A DNA stretch of 64,000 bases from JAJISK01 sp046759185 (lineage in GTDB: Archaea > Thermoplasmatota > Thermoplasmata > RBG-16-68-12 > JAJISG01): positions 1 through 64,000 of the forward strand of contig JBHIBO010000009.1 of the NCBI GenBank assembly GCA_046759185.1. Direction: 5' to 3'. Each line of letters starts with the position of its first letter. Positions within the stretch are counted from its first letter, which is position 1. The translations under genes and the position numbers were made by a program. Under the pieces are notes generated by a model that did not search any database, had not been told where the DNA came from, and saw nothing but the letters and a program-made list of their open reading frames with translations. Shown piece after piece: positions 49,644 to 57,895 of this stretch.

Positions 49644-52600
49644 TCCGCCCCCTCCGCGACCTCCGCTTCGCGCGTGCTGTCTTGCAGTTCCTGAATCCGC
49701 TCGTGCAGCTGCTGCATTCGCTGGGCGAACAGCTTCCCCTCCGCGGCGGTGAACCAGCCCAGATCGAGCTTCTGGGGGTCATAGCCCCGGGCCTCCACCT
49801 TCTTCTTCCACCGACGGAACCGTTTCTCCGTCTCGTAGTTGGCCGTTAGGTAGTGGCAGTCGCCCAGGTGGCAACCGCTGATCATGACCGCCCCCGCCGA
49901 ACGCTCGAAGGCCCGGAGGATAAACTTCTCCGAGACCCGGCCGGAGCACATGGTTCGGATGATACGGGAGGACGGCGGGTACTGGAACTTGGCGATGCCC
50001 GCCTGGTCCGCTCCGGCGTAGGAACACCAGTTGCAGGCGAAGACCACGGCCTTGTCCTCGGGGTTCTCCTCCGTCGCGGCGTCGACCTGGGCGAGTATCT
50101 GTTCGTCGGTGTACCCGGGCATGGTGATGGCGTCTACGGGGCAGGCCGCGGCGCAGGTGCCACAGCCCGTGCACGCCGCCTCCACCACGATGGCGGGTTC
50201 CTTCACCTCCGCGATGATGGCATGATAGGGGCAGACCTTGGCGCAGAGGGTGCAGCCCGTGCACGCCTCGGCGTCCACGATGGCCGTCAGCGGCTCCATC
50301 TCCACCTCATCCCGAGCCAGGAGCACGGACGCCTTGCCCGCGGCGCCCAGTCCCTGGGAGATGGACTCCCCGACGTCCTTCGGCCCCTGGCAGGCACCGG
50401 CCAGGTACACCCCTTGGACCGCAGCCTCCGTGGGTCCTAGCTTGGGGTGGCTCTCCAGGAGGAAGCCGTCCTGTCCTATGGACAACTTGAGTTGCTCCTC
50501 CACCGCGCCAGGGACGGGGGGGTCGAGGCCCACTACCAGGACCAGCTGGTCCGAGGGAATGGCCACGTCCTCGTCCGAAAGCGTGTCATGGAGGAGGAGG
50601 CGGCCGTCCTCCCAGGCGACCTGCTCCTCTGTGGCCGCCTCGTCCGAAATCCGAAAGAACTGGACGCCCCAACGGCCTGCTTCCTCGTAGAGCTCCTCGG
50701 CGTGACGGCTGTAGGTCCGGATGTCTTTGGAGACCACGCGGACCCTCTTGCCCTGCTTGCGCAGTCGGAGGGCCTGCTGAATCATGGACTGGCAGCAGTA
50801 CCGGGAGCAGCCCTTGTCGCCCTGGCGGGAGCCGATGCAGCCCAGGAAGGTGACCTTCTCGGCCTCCGCGGAGGGCATCGTCTGCTCTAGGTCCAGGTTG
50901 GTGATGACCCGGGCATCCTCCCCGTATCCCAGCGTGTCCGGGACGAAGGGCGTGGCCCCCGTGGCCATCACGATGCCGCCGACGTTCAGATTCTCGTCGT
51001 TAGTCAAGGTGACGTCAAAGTTGCCGACGTAACCGCTGACCACCTCGACCTCCGTGCCGAGGTGGACCTTCACGCCGGCCTGGGCCACCTCCCGTTTCTT
51101 CTCTCGCACGACCTCCCGGCCGGGGAGTCCGATGCCCGACACGTGGTCCAGCTTCCGGACAATCCCCCCGAGCTGCAGCTCCCGCTCGACGAGGTGGGTC
51201 TCGAAGCCCTGATCCGCGAGGGCCGTAGCGGCGCTCATACCGGCCACGCCTCCGCCGACCACCAGTGCCTTCCGGACGACCTGCTGCCGCACCTTCGCCA
51301 AGGGCTGGAGGCGTCGGGCCTTCTCCACCGCCATCCTCACCAAGTCCTGGGCCTTCCCCGTGGCCGCCTCGGGCTCCTTCTTGTGAACCCACGAGTCCTG
51401 GTTCCGGATGTTGGCCATCTCCAGCAGGTAGGGGTTCAGGCCCGCCCGTGCACAGGCCTTCATGAAGGTGGGCCCGTGGGTCTTCGGGGAGCACGCCGCC
51501 ACCACGGCCCGATTGAGCTTCTTATCCCGAATGGTCTCAGTGATCTGCCTCAGGGTGTTGGCCGAGCAGGAGAACATCTGCCGTTGAGCATGGGCGACCC
51601 CATCCAGATCTCCTGCGGCGTCCACGACCTCCGGGACGTTCACGGTGCCCGCGATGTTGGACCCGCAGTCGCAGATGAAGACGCCCACCTTGGGGTCCCC
51701 CGAGACGTCGATGGGCTCCACGGCCTCAGGGACGGGCCAGGTCCGGGTCTCGACGTAGCTCAGGGCGCTCGCGGCGGCGCCGCTGGCCCCCGCCACGCTG
51801 TCCGGGATGTCCTTGGGACCGGAGGCGCAACCGGCCACGTAGATACCGTCCCGGGTCGTCTGTTCCAGGCTGCCTCGGGTCCCGACGGTCCGAACGAAGC
51901 CGTCGGTGTCGACCTCCACTTCGAGGACGGAGGCCAGGTCCTCCAGCCCCCTGGACGGCAGCAGGGCCGGGGCCAGGACCACGAGGTCGAAATCCTCCTC
52001 CTGGACAGCGCCCGCGTAGGTGTCCTCGTAGCGCACACGGACATCCCCACCGTTGCCTTGAATCTGGGAAGGCCGTCCGCGAATGTACCGGACGCCCTCT
52101 TCCTGGCTCCGGTGGAAGAAGTCGTCGAAGCCCTTTCCGTAGGCCCGGATGTCCATGTAGAGGACCGTGACGTCCTCAATCCCGTGGTCCACGGCCTGGA
52201 CGGCCTCCTTGATGGAGTACATGCAACAGACCCGAGAGCAGTAGTGGCAGAACCGGTGGTCCCGAGAGCCCACGCACAGGACGAAGAGGAGGCGACCAGG
52301 ATGGGTCCCGTCACTGGGCTTCACCACCTCTCCGGCCGTGGGCCCTGCGGCGTTCAGGAGCCGCTCGAACTCCATGGAGGTGAGGATGTCCGGGTGTTCG
52401 CCGTATCCGTATTCCGGCAGGTTGCGGGGGTCGAAGAGATCGAAGCCCGTTGTTACGATGACGGCGGCGGCCTCGCGGACGTGGCGCGTGACGGGTTTCA
52501 TGTTGAAGTCGATGCATTTCGGCAGGCAGGCCTCGACACATCGACCGCAAGGGAGGTAGTTGGGGGGTTCGTTGAGACACGCGTCGACATCGATGGTGTA

Positions 52601-53029
52601 GGCGCCGGGCTCCGCCTGTTCGAAGGGCGTGTAGATGGCCTTCCTCGCACCCACGCCCACGTCGAACTCGTTGGGCAGAATCTGAGGGCACACAGGCACG
52701 CAGTCGTCGCATCGGGTGCACTCGTCGGTGACGTAACGGGCCGCCTGATCGATAGTGACGGTAAACGCCCCCGCGCTACCCTCGACCTCCGTTACCTCGG
52801 CTAGGGGTAGGACCTCAATGTTCTCGTTCTGGATGACCTCGCTGATCTTCGGAGCCTCGATGCAAATGGAACAGTCCAACGTGGGGAAATTCTTGTCCAG
52901 GGCGGCCATCTTCCCGCCGATGGAGGGGGTCCGTTCCACCAAGGTGACCCGGCAGCCTGCGTCCGCCAGGTCCAAGCAGGCCTGGATGCCTGCGATGCCT
53001 CCGCCGATGACGACGACACGGTTCTCCAT
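49640..53029 (-). CDS. Giant HdrA: two HdrA flavin modules, ferredoxin and MvhD in one chain
   Basis: 1129 residues. Module 1 (about 1-440): FAD loop VVVIGGGIAGIQACLDLADAG, the HdrA-type LDCSICIEAPK, and an inserted ferredoxin (CTRCDDCVPVC; CGRCVEACLPKC). Module 2 (about 450-890): HdrA N-terminal domain with CDCGSNI and AACSPKTHGPTF, then a second FAD loop VVGGGVAGMSAATALADQG without the Cys motif. A two-cluster ferredoxin (CTGCTLCAKVCP; CTGCGTCAAACP) occupies about 905-965. The C-terminus (about 975-1110) is MvhD-like with CNWCSYAGAD and GCHLGDCHY. HdrA splits electron pairs between ferredoxin and a disulfide; MvhD normally links it to a hydrogenase, none of which is present. Confidence 0.93.
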   Translation of the reverse strand: MENRVVVIGGGIAGIQACLDLADAGCRVTLVERTPSIGGKMAALDKNFPTLDCSICIEAPKISEVIQNENIEVLPLAEVTEVEGSAGAFTVTIDQAARYVTDECTRCDDCVPVCPQILPNEFDVGVGARKAIYTPFEQAEPGAYTIDVDACLNEPPNYLPCGRCVEACLPKCIDFNMKPVTRHVREAAAVIVTTGFDLFDPRNLPEYGYGEHPDILTSMEFERLLNAAGPTAGEVVKPSDGTHPGRLLFVLCVGSRDHRFCHYCSRVCCMYSIKEAVQAVDHGIEDVTVLYMDIRAYGKGFDDFFHRSQEEGVRYIRGRPSQIQGNGGDVRVRYEDTYAGAVQEEDFDLVVLAPALLPSRGLEDLASVLEVEVDTDGFVRTVGTRGSLEQTTRDGIYVAGCASGPKDIPDSVAGASGAAASALSYVETRTWPVPEAVEPIDVSGDPKVGVFICDCGSNIAGTVNVPEVVDAAGDLDGVAHAQRQMFSCSANTLRQITETIRDKKLNRAVVAACSPKTHGPTFMKACARAGLNPYLLEMANIRNQDSWVHKKEPEAATGKAQDLVRMAVEKARRLQPLAKVRQQVVRKALVVGGGVAGMSAATALADQGFETHLVERELQLGGIVRKLDHVSGIGLPGREVVREKKREVAQAGVKVHLGTEVEVVSGYVGNFDVTLTNDENLNVGGIVMATGATPFVPDTLGYGEDARVITNLDLEQTMPSAEAEKVTFLGCIGSRQGDKGCSRYCCQSMIQQALRLRKQGKRVRVVSKDIRTYSRHAEELYEEAGRWGVQFFRISDEAATEEQVAWEDGRLLLHDTLSDEDVAIPSDQLVLVVGLDPPVPGAVEEQLKLSIGQDGFLLESHPKLGPTEAAVQGVYLAGACQGPKDVGESISQGLGAAGKASVLLARDEVEMEPLTAIVDAEACTGCTLCAKVCPYHAIIAEVKEPAIVVEAACTGCGTCAAACPVDAITMPGYTDEQILAQVDAATEENPEDKAVVFACNWCSYAGADQAGIAKFQYPPSSRIIRTMCSGRVSEKFILRAFERSAGAVMISGCHLGDCHYLTANYETEKRFRRWKKKVEARGYDPQKLDLGWFTAAEGKLFAQRMQQLHERIQELQDSTREAEVAEGAE

Positions 53030-53568
53030 TAGCTGGCACCTCCTCGGGCAAGCTCTCGGCCCTTCCGGAAGGCCTCCTCGTTGAGCTGTTCTGTGCCCTT
53101 GGGTACGCTGTCCAGAATCGCTCTCCGAGCGCCCTCCTCGGTCACGACATCGGTGAGCTCGACCAGGGCCCCGATCATGACGATGTTCGCCACGACCTTC
53201 TTGCCCATCGCTTCGGCGGCCTTGAGGGCCGGAATGAAGCTAGTCCTCCGGCTCCATTCCCTCGTCGGGTGGACCAGTCCCTTCTCGAAGAGGGCCTGGC
53301 CATCGGGCTTCATTGTCTCGTGGAATCGGTCGAACGCGTCTTGGGCCATGGCCATGAAGATGTCAGGCTTCTCCACGAGCGGGTAGCGAATCTCCTTCTC
53401 GCTGATGACCAGGTCCGCCTTGGACCAGCCCCCCATCTTCTCCGGGCCGTAGTCCTCCGTCAGGACGGCGGCCCCATGGTCGTATAGGACGGCGGCCCGA
53501 CCAAGGATCTTGCCCGTGGTGATGATGCCCTGGCCGCCGAAACCCGCCATACGAATTTCGGTCCTCAC
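53029..53568 (-). CDS. korC: 2-oxoglutarate:ferredoxin oxidoreductase gamma subunit
   Basis: A 179-residue gamma subunit: RMAGFGGQGIITTGKILG, then LTEDYGPEKMGGWSKADLVIS and KVVANIVMIGALVE. It is the CoA-side subunit in Kor/Por enzymes. Its start overlaps korB by 4 bases and its stop shares one base with the HdrA start. Confidence 0.92.
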   Translation of the reverse strand: MRTEIRMAGFGGQGIITTGKILGRAAVLYDHGAAVLTEDYGPEKMGGWSKADLVISEKEIRYPLVEKPDIFMAMAQDAFDRFHETMKPDGQALFEKGLVHPTREWSRRTSFIPALKAAEAMGKKVVANIVMIGALVELTDVVTEEGARRAILDSVPKGTEQLNEEAFRKGRELARGGAS

Positions 53569-54416
53569 GGCAACCCCTCCCGGACCTTCCGGAGGAGCTT
53601 GTCCTTGCCGACATGGTATGCGGCTCGCTCCACGTCCACGAAGTTGCCCACGACGATGGGATCTCCCCGCCGCATGGTAATCCCCACCTCCCTGAGGTCG
53701 GCATCGTTGTCCACGACGGCCTCGTGACGGAAGTGAGTCATCTCGTCCATCGCGTCCGCGAACCTGTTCTTCCGGCCGAAGCCGATGGGGCAGGGAGAGA
53801 TCATCTCCACAAATGCCAGCCCATCCACTTCGAAGGCTCGCCGGATGGCGTCTTTCAGTTGGCGCACGTGGAGCGTGGTCCAGCGAGCCACAAAGGGTGC
53901 ACCGCAGGCCGCGGCCAGCAGAGGCATGTTGAAGGCTTGCTCAAAGTTACCGTAGGGCGTGGTGGTCGTCCGGGCGGCGTAGGGCGTCGTGGCCCCGAAC
54001 TGCCCTCCTGTCATGCCATAGTTGAAGTTGTTCACGAACAGGAGATTGAGGTCGAGGTTGCGGCGGACCGCGTGGATGAAATGGTTGCCTCCAATGGTGA
54101 TCAGGTCCCCGTCGCCCGAGAAAACGGTCACCTCAAGTTCCGGCCTCATTAGTTTGAGGCCCGTCGCGAAGGGAATGGGCCTCCCGTGGGTGGTGTGGTA
54201 CGAATCGATGTTGACGTAGCCGGCCACGCGCGCGCTACAACCAATCCCCGAGACGACGACGTGCTTGTCTGAAGGCGTCTCGGACTCCTCAATGGCCTCC
54301 ACGTAGCACCGAACGGCGTTCCCCAGTCCGCAGCCGGGGCACCAGATGTGAGGGAACCTCTCCTTCCGCAGCAGGACGTCTTCTGGATGGCTGTCCGTCA
54401 GCGATGTGCCGCTCAT
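53565..54416 (-). CDS. korB: 2-oxoglutarate:ferredoxin oxidoreductase beta subunit
   Basis: A 283-residue ThDP subunit, with IWCPGCGLGNAV, GIGCSARVAGYVN, the TTHGRPIPFATGLK stretch, FSGDGDLITIGGNHFIHA and NNFNYGMTGGQFGATTP. These are typical of KorB. The four Cys for the proximal cluster are spread as usual. It overlaps korA and korC. Confidence 0.93.
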   Translation of the reverse strand: MSGTSLTDSHPEDVLLRKERFPHIWCPGCGLGNAVRCYVEAIEESETPSDKHVVVSGIGCSARVAGYVNIDSYHTTHGRPIPFATGLKLMRPELEVTVFSGDGDLITIGGNHFIHAVRRNLDLNLLFVNNFNYGMTGGQFGATTPYAARTTTTPYGNFEQAFNMPLLAAACGAPFVARWTTLHVRQLKDAIRRAFEVDGLAFVEMISPCPIGFGRKNRFADAMDEMTHFRHEAVVDNDADLREVGITMRRGDPIVVGNFVDVERAAYHVGKDKLLRKVREGLP

Positions 54417-55540
54417 GCGACCGCCCTCCTCAGAGCACGCAAGATCTCCTTCGGATGGAAGATGCGTCCCCCAGGGAGCCCCAGGTGATGCACATCGCAG
54501 TCGGCCGCCTCTCTAGCAGGATGGACCATCTGGCCCATGTTGACCTCGGCGACGACAATCGAGTCGACTTGCCCGGAAAGCCGGCGCACGGGTTTCCTGG
54601 GAAAGGGCCACGCCGTGATGAGGCGCAACATGCCAGCTTTGATGCCCTCCTTCCGAGCCGCCTGGACGGCTTCCCAACCAGGTCCCGAAGTGGAGCCGTA
54701 GACCACGAGTCCCACCTCGGCGTCGTCAACGAGCCGCTGCTCGTACTCGACGATCTCTTCCTCGTTCTCCCTGATCTTCCCCGCGAGCCGGGGGACGAGG
54801 GCCTCCTGGCTCAGGGGGCTCGTGACCGGGTAGCCGATGTCATTGTGGGTTAGCGCCGTCATGTGAAACCGGTAGCCCTCCCCAGGTAGGGCCATGGGGG
54901 GCACAAGGTGCGAGCTGTCGAAGGGCAAGTAGCCCTCCGCCGGGACGTCGGGTATGGGCCGGTACGCCGTCTCGATCTCCTCTTCGGGTGGAATGACGAG
55001 CCTCGTGGTCATCTGGCCGATGATCTGGTCTGCCATCACCATGACGGGAATGCGATACGTCTCCGCCGCGTTGAAGGCCTTGATGGCAAAATCGAACATC
55101 TCCTGGACCGTGCCCGGAGCGTAGGCCACCATCTCGTAGTCCCCATGGGAGCCCCAGCGGGCTTGCATCATGTCCCCTTGGGAGGTCAAGGTCGGTAGGC
55201 CTGTGCTCGGCCCGCCCCGTTGCACGTCCACGATGACACACGGGGCCTCGAGCATGAAGGCCAGGCCGACATGCTCCATCATCAGGGACAGCCCGGGGCC
55301 CGAGGTGGCGGTCATGGCCTTCGCCCCCCCGCAGGAAGCTCCGATGACGGCCGCGAGACTCCCCATCTCGTCCTCCATCTGGATGTATTCGCCGCCCACC
55401 AGCGGAAGCCTCTGGGAGGCCCTCTCGGCGATTTCTGAGGAGGGCGTGATGGGGTATCCGGCGTAGAATCGACAGCCGGCAGCGATGGCCCCCTCCATCA
55501 CGGCGATGTCACCTTTGACGAAGTGCTCTCCTGTCAGCAC
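54413..55540 (-). CDS. korA: 2-oxoglutarate:ferredoxin oxidoreductase alpha subunit
   Basis: A 375-residue alpha subunit from GTG 55540: GDIAVMEGAIAAGCRFYAGYPITPSSEIAE, MEDEMGSLAAVIGAS, TATSGPGLSLMMEH and QRGGPSTGLPTLTSQGD. The frame stays open to 55588, inside korD, so the GTG after the korD stop is preferred; TTG codons upstream are alternatives. Gamma is a separate gene here, unlike the 37 kb copy. Confidence 0.93.
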   Translation of the reverse strand: MLTGEHFVKGDIAVMEGAIAAGCRFYAGYPITPSSEIAERASQRLPLVGGEYIQMEDEMGSLAAVIGASCGGAKAMTATSGPGLSLMMEHVGLAFMLEAPCVIVDVQRGGPSTGLPTLTSQGDMMQARWGSHGDYEMVAYAPGTVQEMFDFAIKAFNAAETYRIPVMVMADQIIGQMTTRLVIPPEEEIETAYRPIPDVPAEGYLPFDSSHLVPPMALPGEGYRFHMTALTHNDIGYPVTSPLSQEALVPRLAGKIRENEEEIVEYEQRLVDDAEVGLVVYGSTSGPGWEAVQAARKEGIKAGMLRLITAWPFPRKPVRRLSGQVDSIVVAEVNMGQMVHPAREAADCDVHHLGLPGGRIFHPKEILRALRRAVA

Positions 55541-55550
55541 GGGGCGGGGA

Positions 55551-56261
55551 TCAAGCAACGGCTTCCACCTCCAAGGAGTAGATGGCAAACTCCGGACACA
55601 CGTCTCGGCACATTCCGCAGTTGACGCAGGCGTCCTCCTTCCCCTCCCTCACCCTCGGGTAGCGGTAGCCCTTCTCGTTGAGCTCCTCGCTCTTCTCGAG
55701 GACGTCCAACGGACAGAGCTCCCAGCAGAAGGAGCACTCCTTGCACCGGTGGGGGAGGACGTAGACCCGTCCCCGGGGGGCGGCTTGCCGATCGAGATCG
55801 ACGGGGGTTCGCAACGATTGGAGGTAAAGGGCTTCCCGGGAGACGGGCTGCAAGCTCGGCCTTGGGAAGGTCTCCGCCAAGACGGGGGGCTCCAGAGGAG
55901 CCCCTTCGACCTCCATCGACTCGGAGGGTGGGACCACCAGGTGTTGCTCGACCTCCTCCATCGGCAGGTCGCCAAACAGAGCACGAACGGCCTCACCCAT
56001 CGTCTGGAGGAACTCGTCTCGAATGTCTCGGTACTCATAGACGTAGCGAAAGCGACCCCGGAAAGACTTCTTCCTTCGGTCGATGATGCCACGGGCGTGG
56101 AGGCGATCAAGGACTGTGCTCACGGTGGCGTAGGTGACCTCCGTGCCGGAGTCACTCAATGCCTCCTTCACGCGTCGAGTCGGCGCGCTGTGGAGGCTCC
56201 GGAGGACACCCAGAACGCGTGTCTCGAGAGGGCCTAACCTCAAGGTCCGAACCTCGGACAA
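55551..56261 (-). CDS. BlaI-type repressor fused to KorD ferredoxin
   Basis: 236 residues with two parts. Residues about 8-105 are a BlaI/MecI-like winged helix: LGPLETRVLGVL, RRVKEALSDSGTEVTYATVSTVLDRLHARGII and a wing with RGRFRYVYEY. Residues about 165-236 are a delta-subunit ferredoxin with Cys 173, 176, 179, 183 and Cys 212, 215, 218, 222 for two [4Fe-4S] clusters. The linker is Pro- and acid-rich. The start is TTG 56261, since no ATG or GTG lies upstream in frame before stops. It heads the eight-gene Kor-Hdr-Etf operon. The combination could make the enzyme's own electron carrier a redox-sensitive repressor. Confidence 0.88.
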   Translation of the reverse strand: MSEVRTLRLGPLETRVLGVLRSLHSAPTRRVKEALSDSGTEVTYATVSTVLDRLHARGIIDRRKKSFRGRFRYVYEYRDIRDEFLQTMGEAVRALFGDLPMEEVEQHLVVPPSESMEVEGAPLEPPVLAETFPRPSLQPVSREALYLQSLRTPVDLDRQAAPRGRVYVLPHRCKECSFCWELCPLDVLEKSEELNEKGYRYPRVREGKEDACVNCGMCRDVCPEFAIYSLEVEAVA

Positions 56262-56275
56262 TTGTAATAGTACAA
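56262..56275. promoter_or_regulatory. Palindrome TTGTA-ATAG-TACAA at the operon start
   Basis: A perfect inverted repeat with 5-base arms and 4-base spacer, touching the TTG start codon and lying downstream of a TATA-like CTTTAC at about 56282-56290. BlaI/MecI proteins bind TACA/TGTA dyads, and the first gene encodes such a domain, so autoregulation is likely. Seen: the repeat. Inferred: binding. Confidence 0.65.
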
Positions 56276-56439
56276 CTATCCGTAAAGCCGGTCTGCAACT
56301 ATGCGGAGGCTTTTTGAGGGGATGCCAGCAGCCCCGAACGACCCTTCTCCTGGGAGGCTGCGGCTAGGAAGCCACCGGTCCGGTTGATGCCCACGCCTTC
56401 GGACGTTCTGAGGATCGGACAACGAGGAAGACAACGCCG

Positions 56440-56853
56440 CTAGTGGAACTGGAGCTTCTCCCCGAGAGCGGCCTGGAGGAGGTCCGCGTGTTCTCGGTAG
56501 CTCTCCTCGTCCGTGAGGGAGAACGCCTCTGTGCCGGTGGCCGTCTCCACCTCCAGGGTGCCCTTGGCCACGACGTCGGGATCGTCCATCCTCGCGCTCC
56601 GAATCTCCGAGTACGGCAAGGCATGGTTCAGCTTGTGGGCGCTAACCACGGCCTCCGGCGCCTGCTCGGAGAGTTTCTCGGTCCTCCTCTTGGCCCGCGC
56701 TTTCGCCATGAGGATGCCGCCGACTTCAAGGGCCGCTCCCAGCCCCGCCTTCCCCACGGTCGCAGCGATGATGCGTTCCGAAGTGACCATGAGGCTCCAA
56801 TGTCTCTTCCCGCTTCGGACGCCGCCAATGACTCCAAGGGTCTTCTCATCCAT
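56440..56853 (-). CDS. Small protein of unknown function, PH-like layout
   Basis: 137 residues from ATG 56853 (an upstream extension to 56883 is possible). It begins with short strands around HWSLMVTSERIIAATVGK, followed by a small-residue hydrophobic stretch (GLGAALEVGGILMAKARAK) and more strand-like segments (LPYSEIRSARMDDPDVVAKG). The layout recalls bacterial PH-like or GRAM proteins in which a membrane contact is possible, but this is a guess. It lies between the operon promoter and tRNA-Val. Confidence 0.6.
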   Translation of the reverse strand: MDEKTLGVIGGVRSGKRHWSLMVTSERIIAATVGKAGLGAALEVGGILMAKARAKRRTEKLSEQAPEAVVSAHKLNHALPYSEIRSARMDDPDVVAKGTLEVETATGTEAFSLTDEESYREHADLLQAALGEKLQFH

Positions 56854-56893
56854 CGAGGTTCCACCTCCGAGCTCGGGGACCATGGCCCCGAAG

Positions 56894-56966
56894 TGGGCTC
56901 AGCCGGATTCGAACCGGCGATCTTCGCTGTGTGAGAGCGACGTCATAACCGCTAGACCATGAGCCC
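56894..56966 (-). tRNA. tRNA-Val (anticodon CAC)
   Basis: 73 bases with a 7-bp acceptor stem (GGGCTCA/TGAGCCC) plus discriminator A, a 5-bp anticodon stem (TCGCT/AGCGA) around the loop CTCACAC, and a T arm GCCGG-TTCGAAT-CCGGC. The anticodon CAC reads GUG. No intron is present and CCA is not encoded. All stems pair except one position in the D stem. Confidence 0.95.
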
Positions 56967-57061
56967 GCCGTTGCTCATCGAACATGGCCGTAAAGTTCCT
57001 TTGGCCGCGGACGAGGGCGTCAGCCTTAAGGAGGCCTCGCGGGATGGCTGGGCGGAAGACC

Positions 57062-57370
57062 ATGGCCAAGACGGATGCGCGGGACTCCTCGATGAAGGAG
57101 GTGCAGGGCGCGTTGGAGGACCGGGGATACGCCCTCCACTTCACCACGGAGCGGAAGGGCGAAACCATCACCGCCAACCTAGAGTTGCGCAACTTGGAAG
57201 AGGAGAAGTCCTTGGTGAGGCTCGTGGCTTCCGGTCGGATCGAAGACATCGACCTCACCCTGGGTTTCGACGTGGAGGAGGAAGAGCTCTGGAACTTCGT
57301 CATGCGATTGATGGGACTCTGGGAGGCCACACAGGGCTCCGGTGATTTGGACCTGGACACCACTGAGTAG
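57062..57370 (+). CDS. Small acidic protein of unknown function
   Basis: 102 residues from ATG 57062; ATG 57044 and 57092 are also in frame. It has an N-terminal helix, a strand-rich middle (GYALHFTTERKGETITANLEL) and an acidic C-terminus. Fold and function are unknown. It is encoded just after tRNA-Val on the opposite strand. Confidence 0.6.
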   Translation: MAKTDARDSSMKEVQGALEDRGYALHFTTERKGETITANLELRNLEEEKSLVRLVASGRIEDIDLTLGFDVEEEELWNFVMRLMGLWEATQGSGDLDLDTTE

Positions 57371-57414
57371 CCCGATGGGTTTTATAGCGACCGCGGGTTT
57401 CACGAGGGCAGCAC

Positions 57415-57648
57415 ATGGATTCTTCTAACGTGCTCACCGCCCTCGAAGAGCTCGAGAAGTGGCGCGCCCGCCGGGTCAAGATTCAGAATCGTCTGGCCGC
57501 CAGCCGGCGTGAACGGTGGACCTTGGAGAGGGAGCTGGAGAAGCTGGGTCGGCAACTCTCGGGGCTGGCCGACGCCCTATTTAGCCCCGAGGAGCGAGAC
57601 GCGGACGCTCATCTCATTCCACCCTTCCTCCTGGGGAGGCAGCCATGA
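57415..57648 (+). CDS. Small coiled-coil protein 1
   Basis: 77 residues, mostly one charged helix (ALEELEKWRARRVKIQNRL; ERELEKLGRQLSGLADALF). A TATA box GTTTTATAG lies about 32 bases before ATG 57415. It overlaps the next coiled-coil gene by 4 bases (ATGA), so the pair is co-translated and may form a heteromer. No family is recognised; a prefoldin-like or structural role cannot be shown. Confidence 0.65.
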   Translation: MDSSNVLTALEELEKWRARRVKIQNRLAASRRERWTLERELEKLGRQLSGLADALFSPEERDADAHLIPPFLLGRQP

Positions 57649-57869
57649 GTCTCGCACCAATGTGGGACGAATACCGCCGCCTCCTCCGACAGCGAAAGGC
57701 CCTCCATCGGGCGATCGAGGACTTGGACGATGAGGAGGCTCTCCTCCTTGAGGAGATCGTGCAGGTGGAGGGGCAGATCGCCTACTACACCTCGCTCACG
57801 AAGGACATGAAGAAGGCGCTGGAGCCCCATCGCCTCGGCCAACTCCTACGCTCTTTGAACAAGGGTTAG
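57645..57869 (+). CDS. Small coiled-coil protein 2
   Basis: 74 residues, nearly all helix with heptad-like Leu/Ile spacing (YRRLLRQRKALHRAIEDLDD; EEALLLEEIVQVEGQI) and a basic C-terminus. It is coupled to the preceding gene by an ATGA overlap. It precedes the MtnA-like gene by 26 bases. Function unknown. Confidence 0.65.
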   Translation: MSLAPMWDEYRRLLRQRKALHRAIEDLDDEEALLLEEIVQVEGQIAYYTSLTKDMKKALEPHRLGQLLRSLNKG

Positions 57870-57895
57870 TCGCACTCCGGGGTCAGAGGAAGGGC

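Noticed and set aside
51062..52804. A 580-codon plus-strand frame opposite hdrA
   Set aside because: Shadow of hdrA, whose flavin and Fe-S motifs are all on the minus strand.
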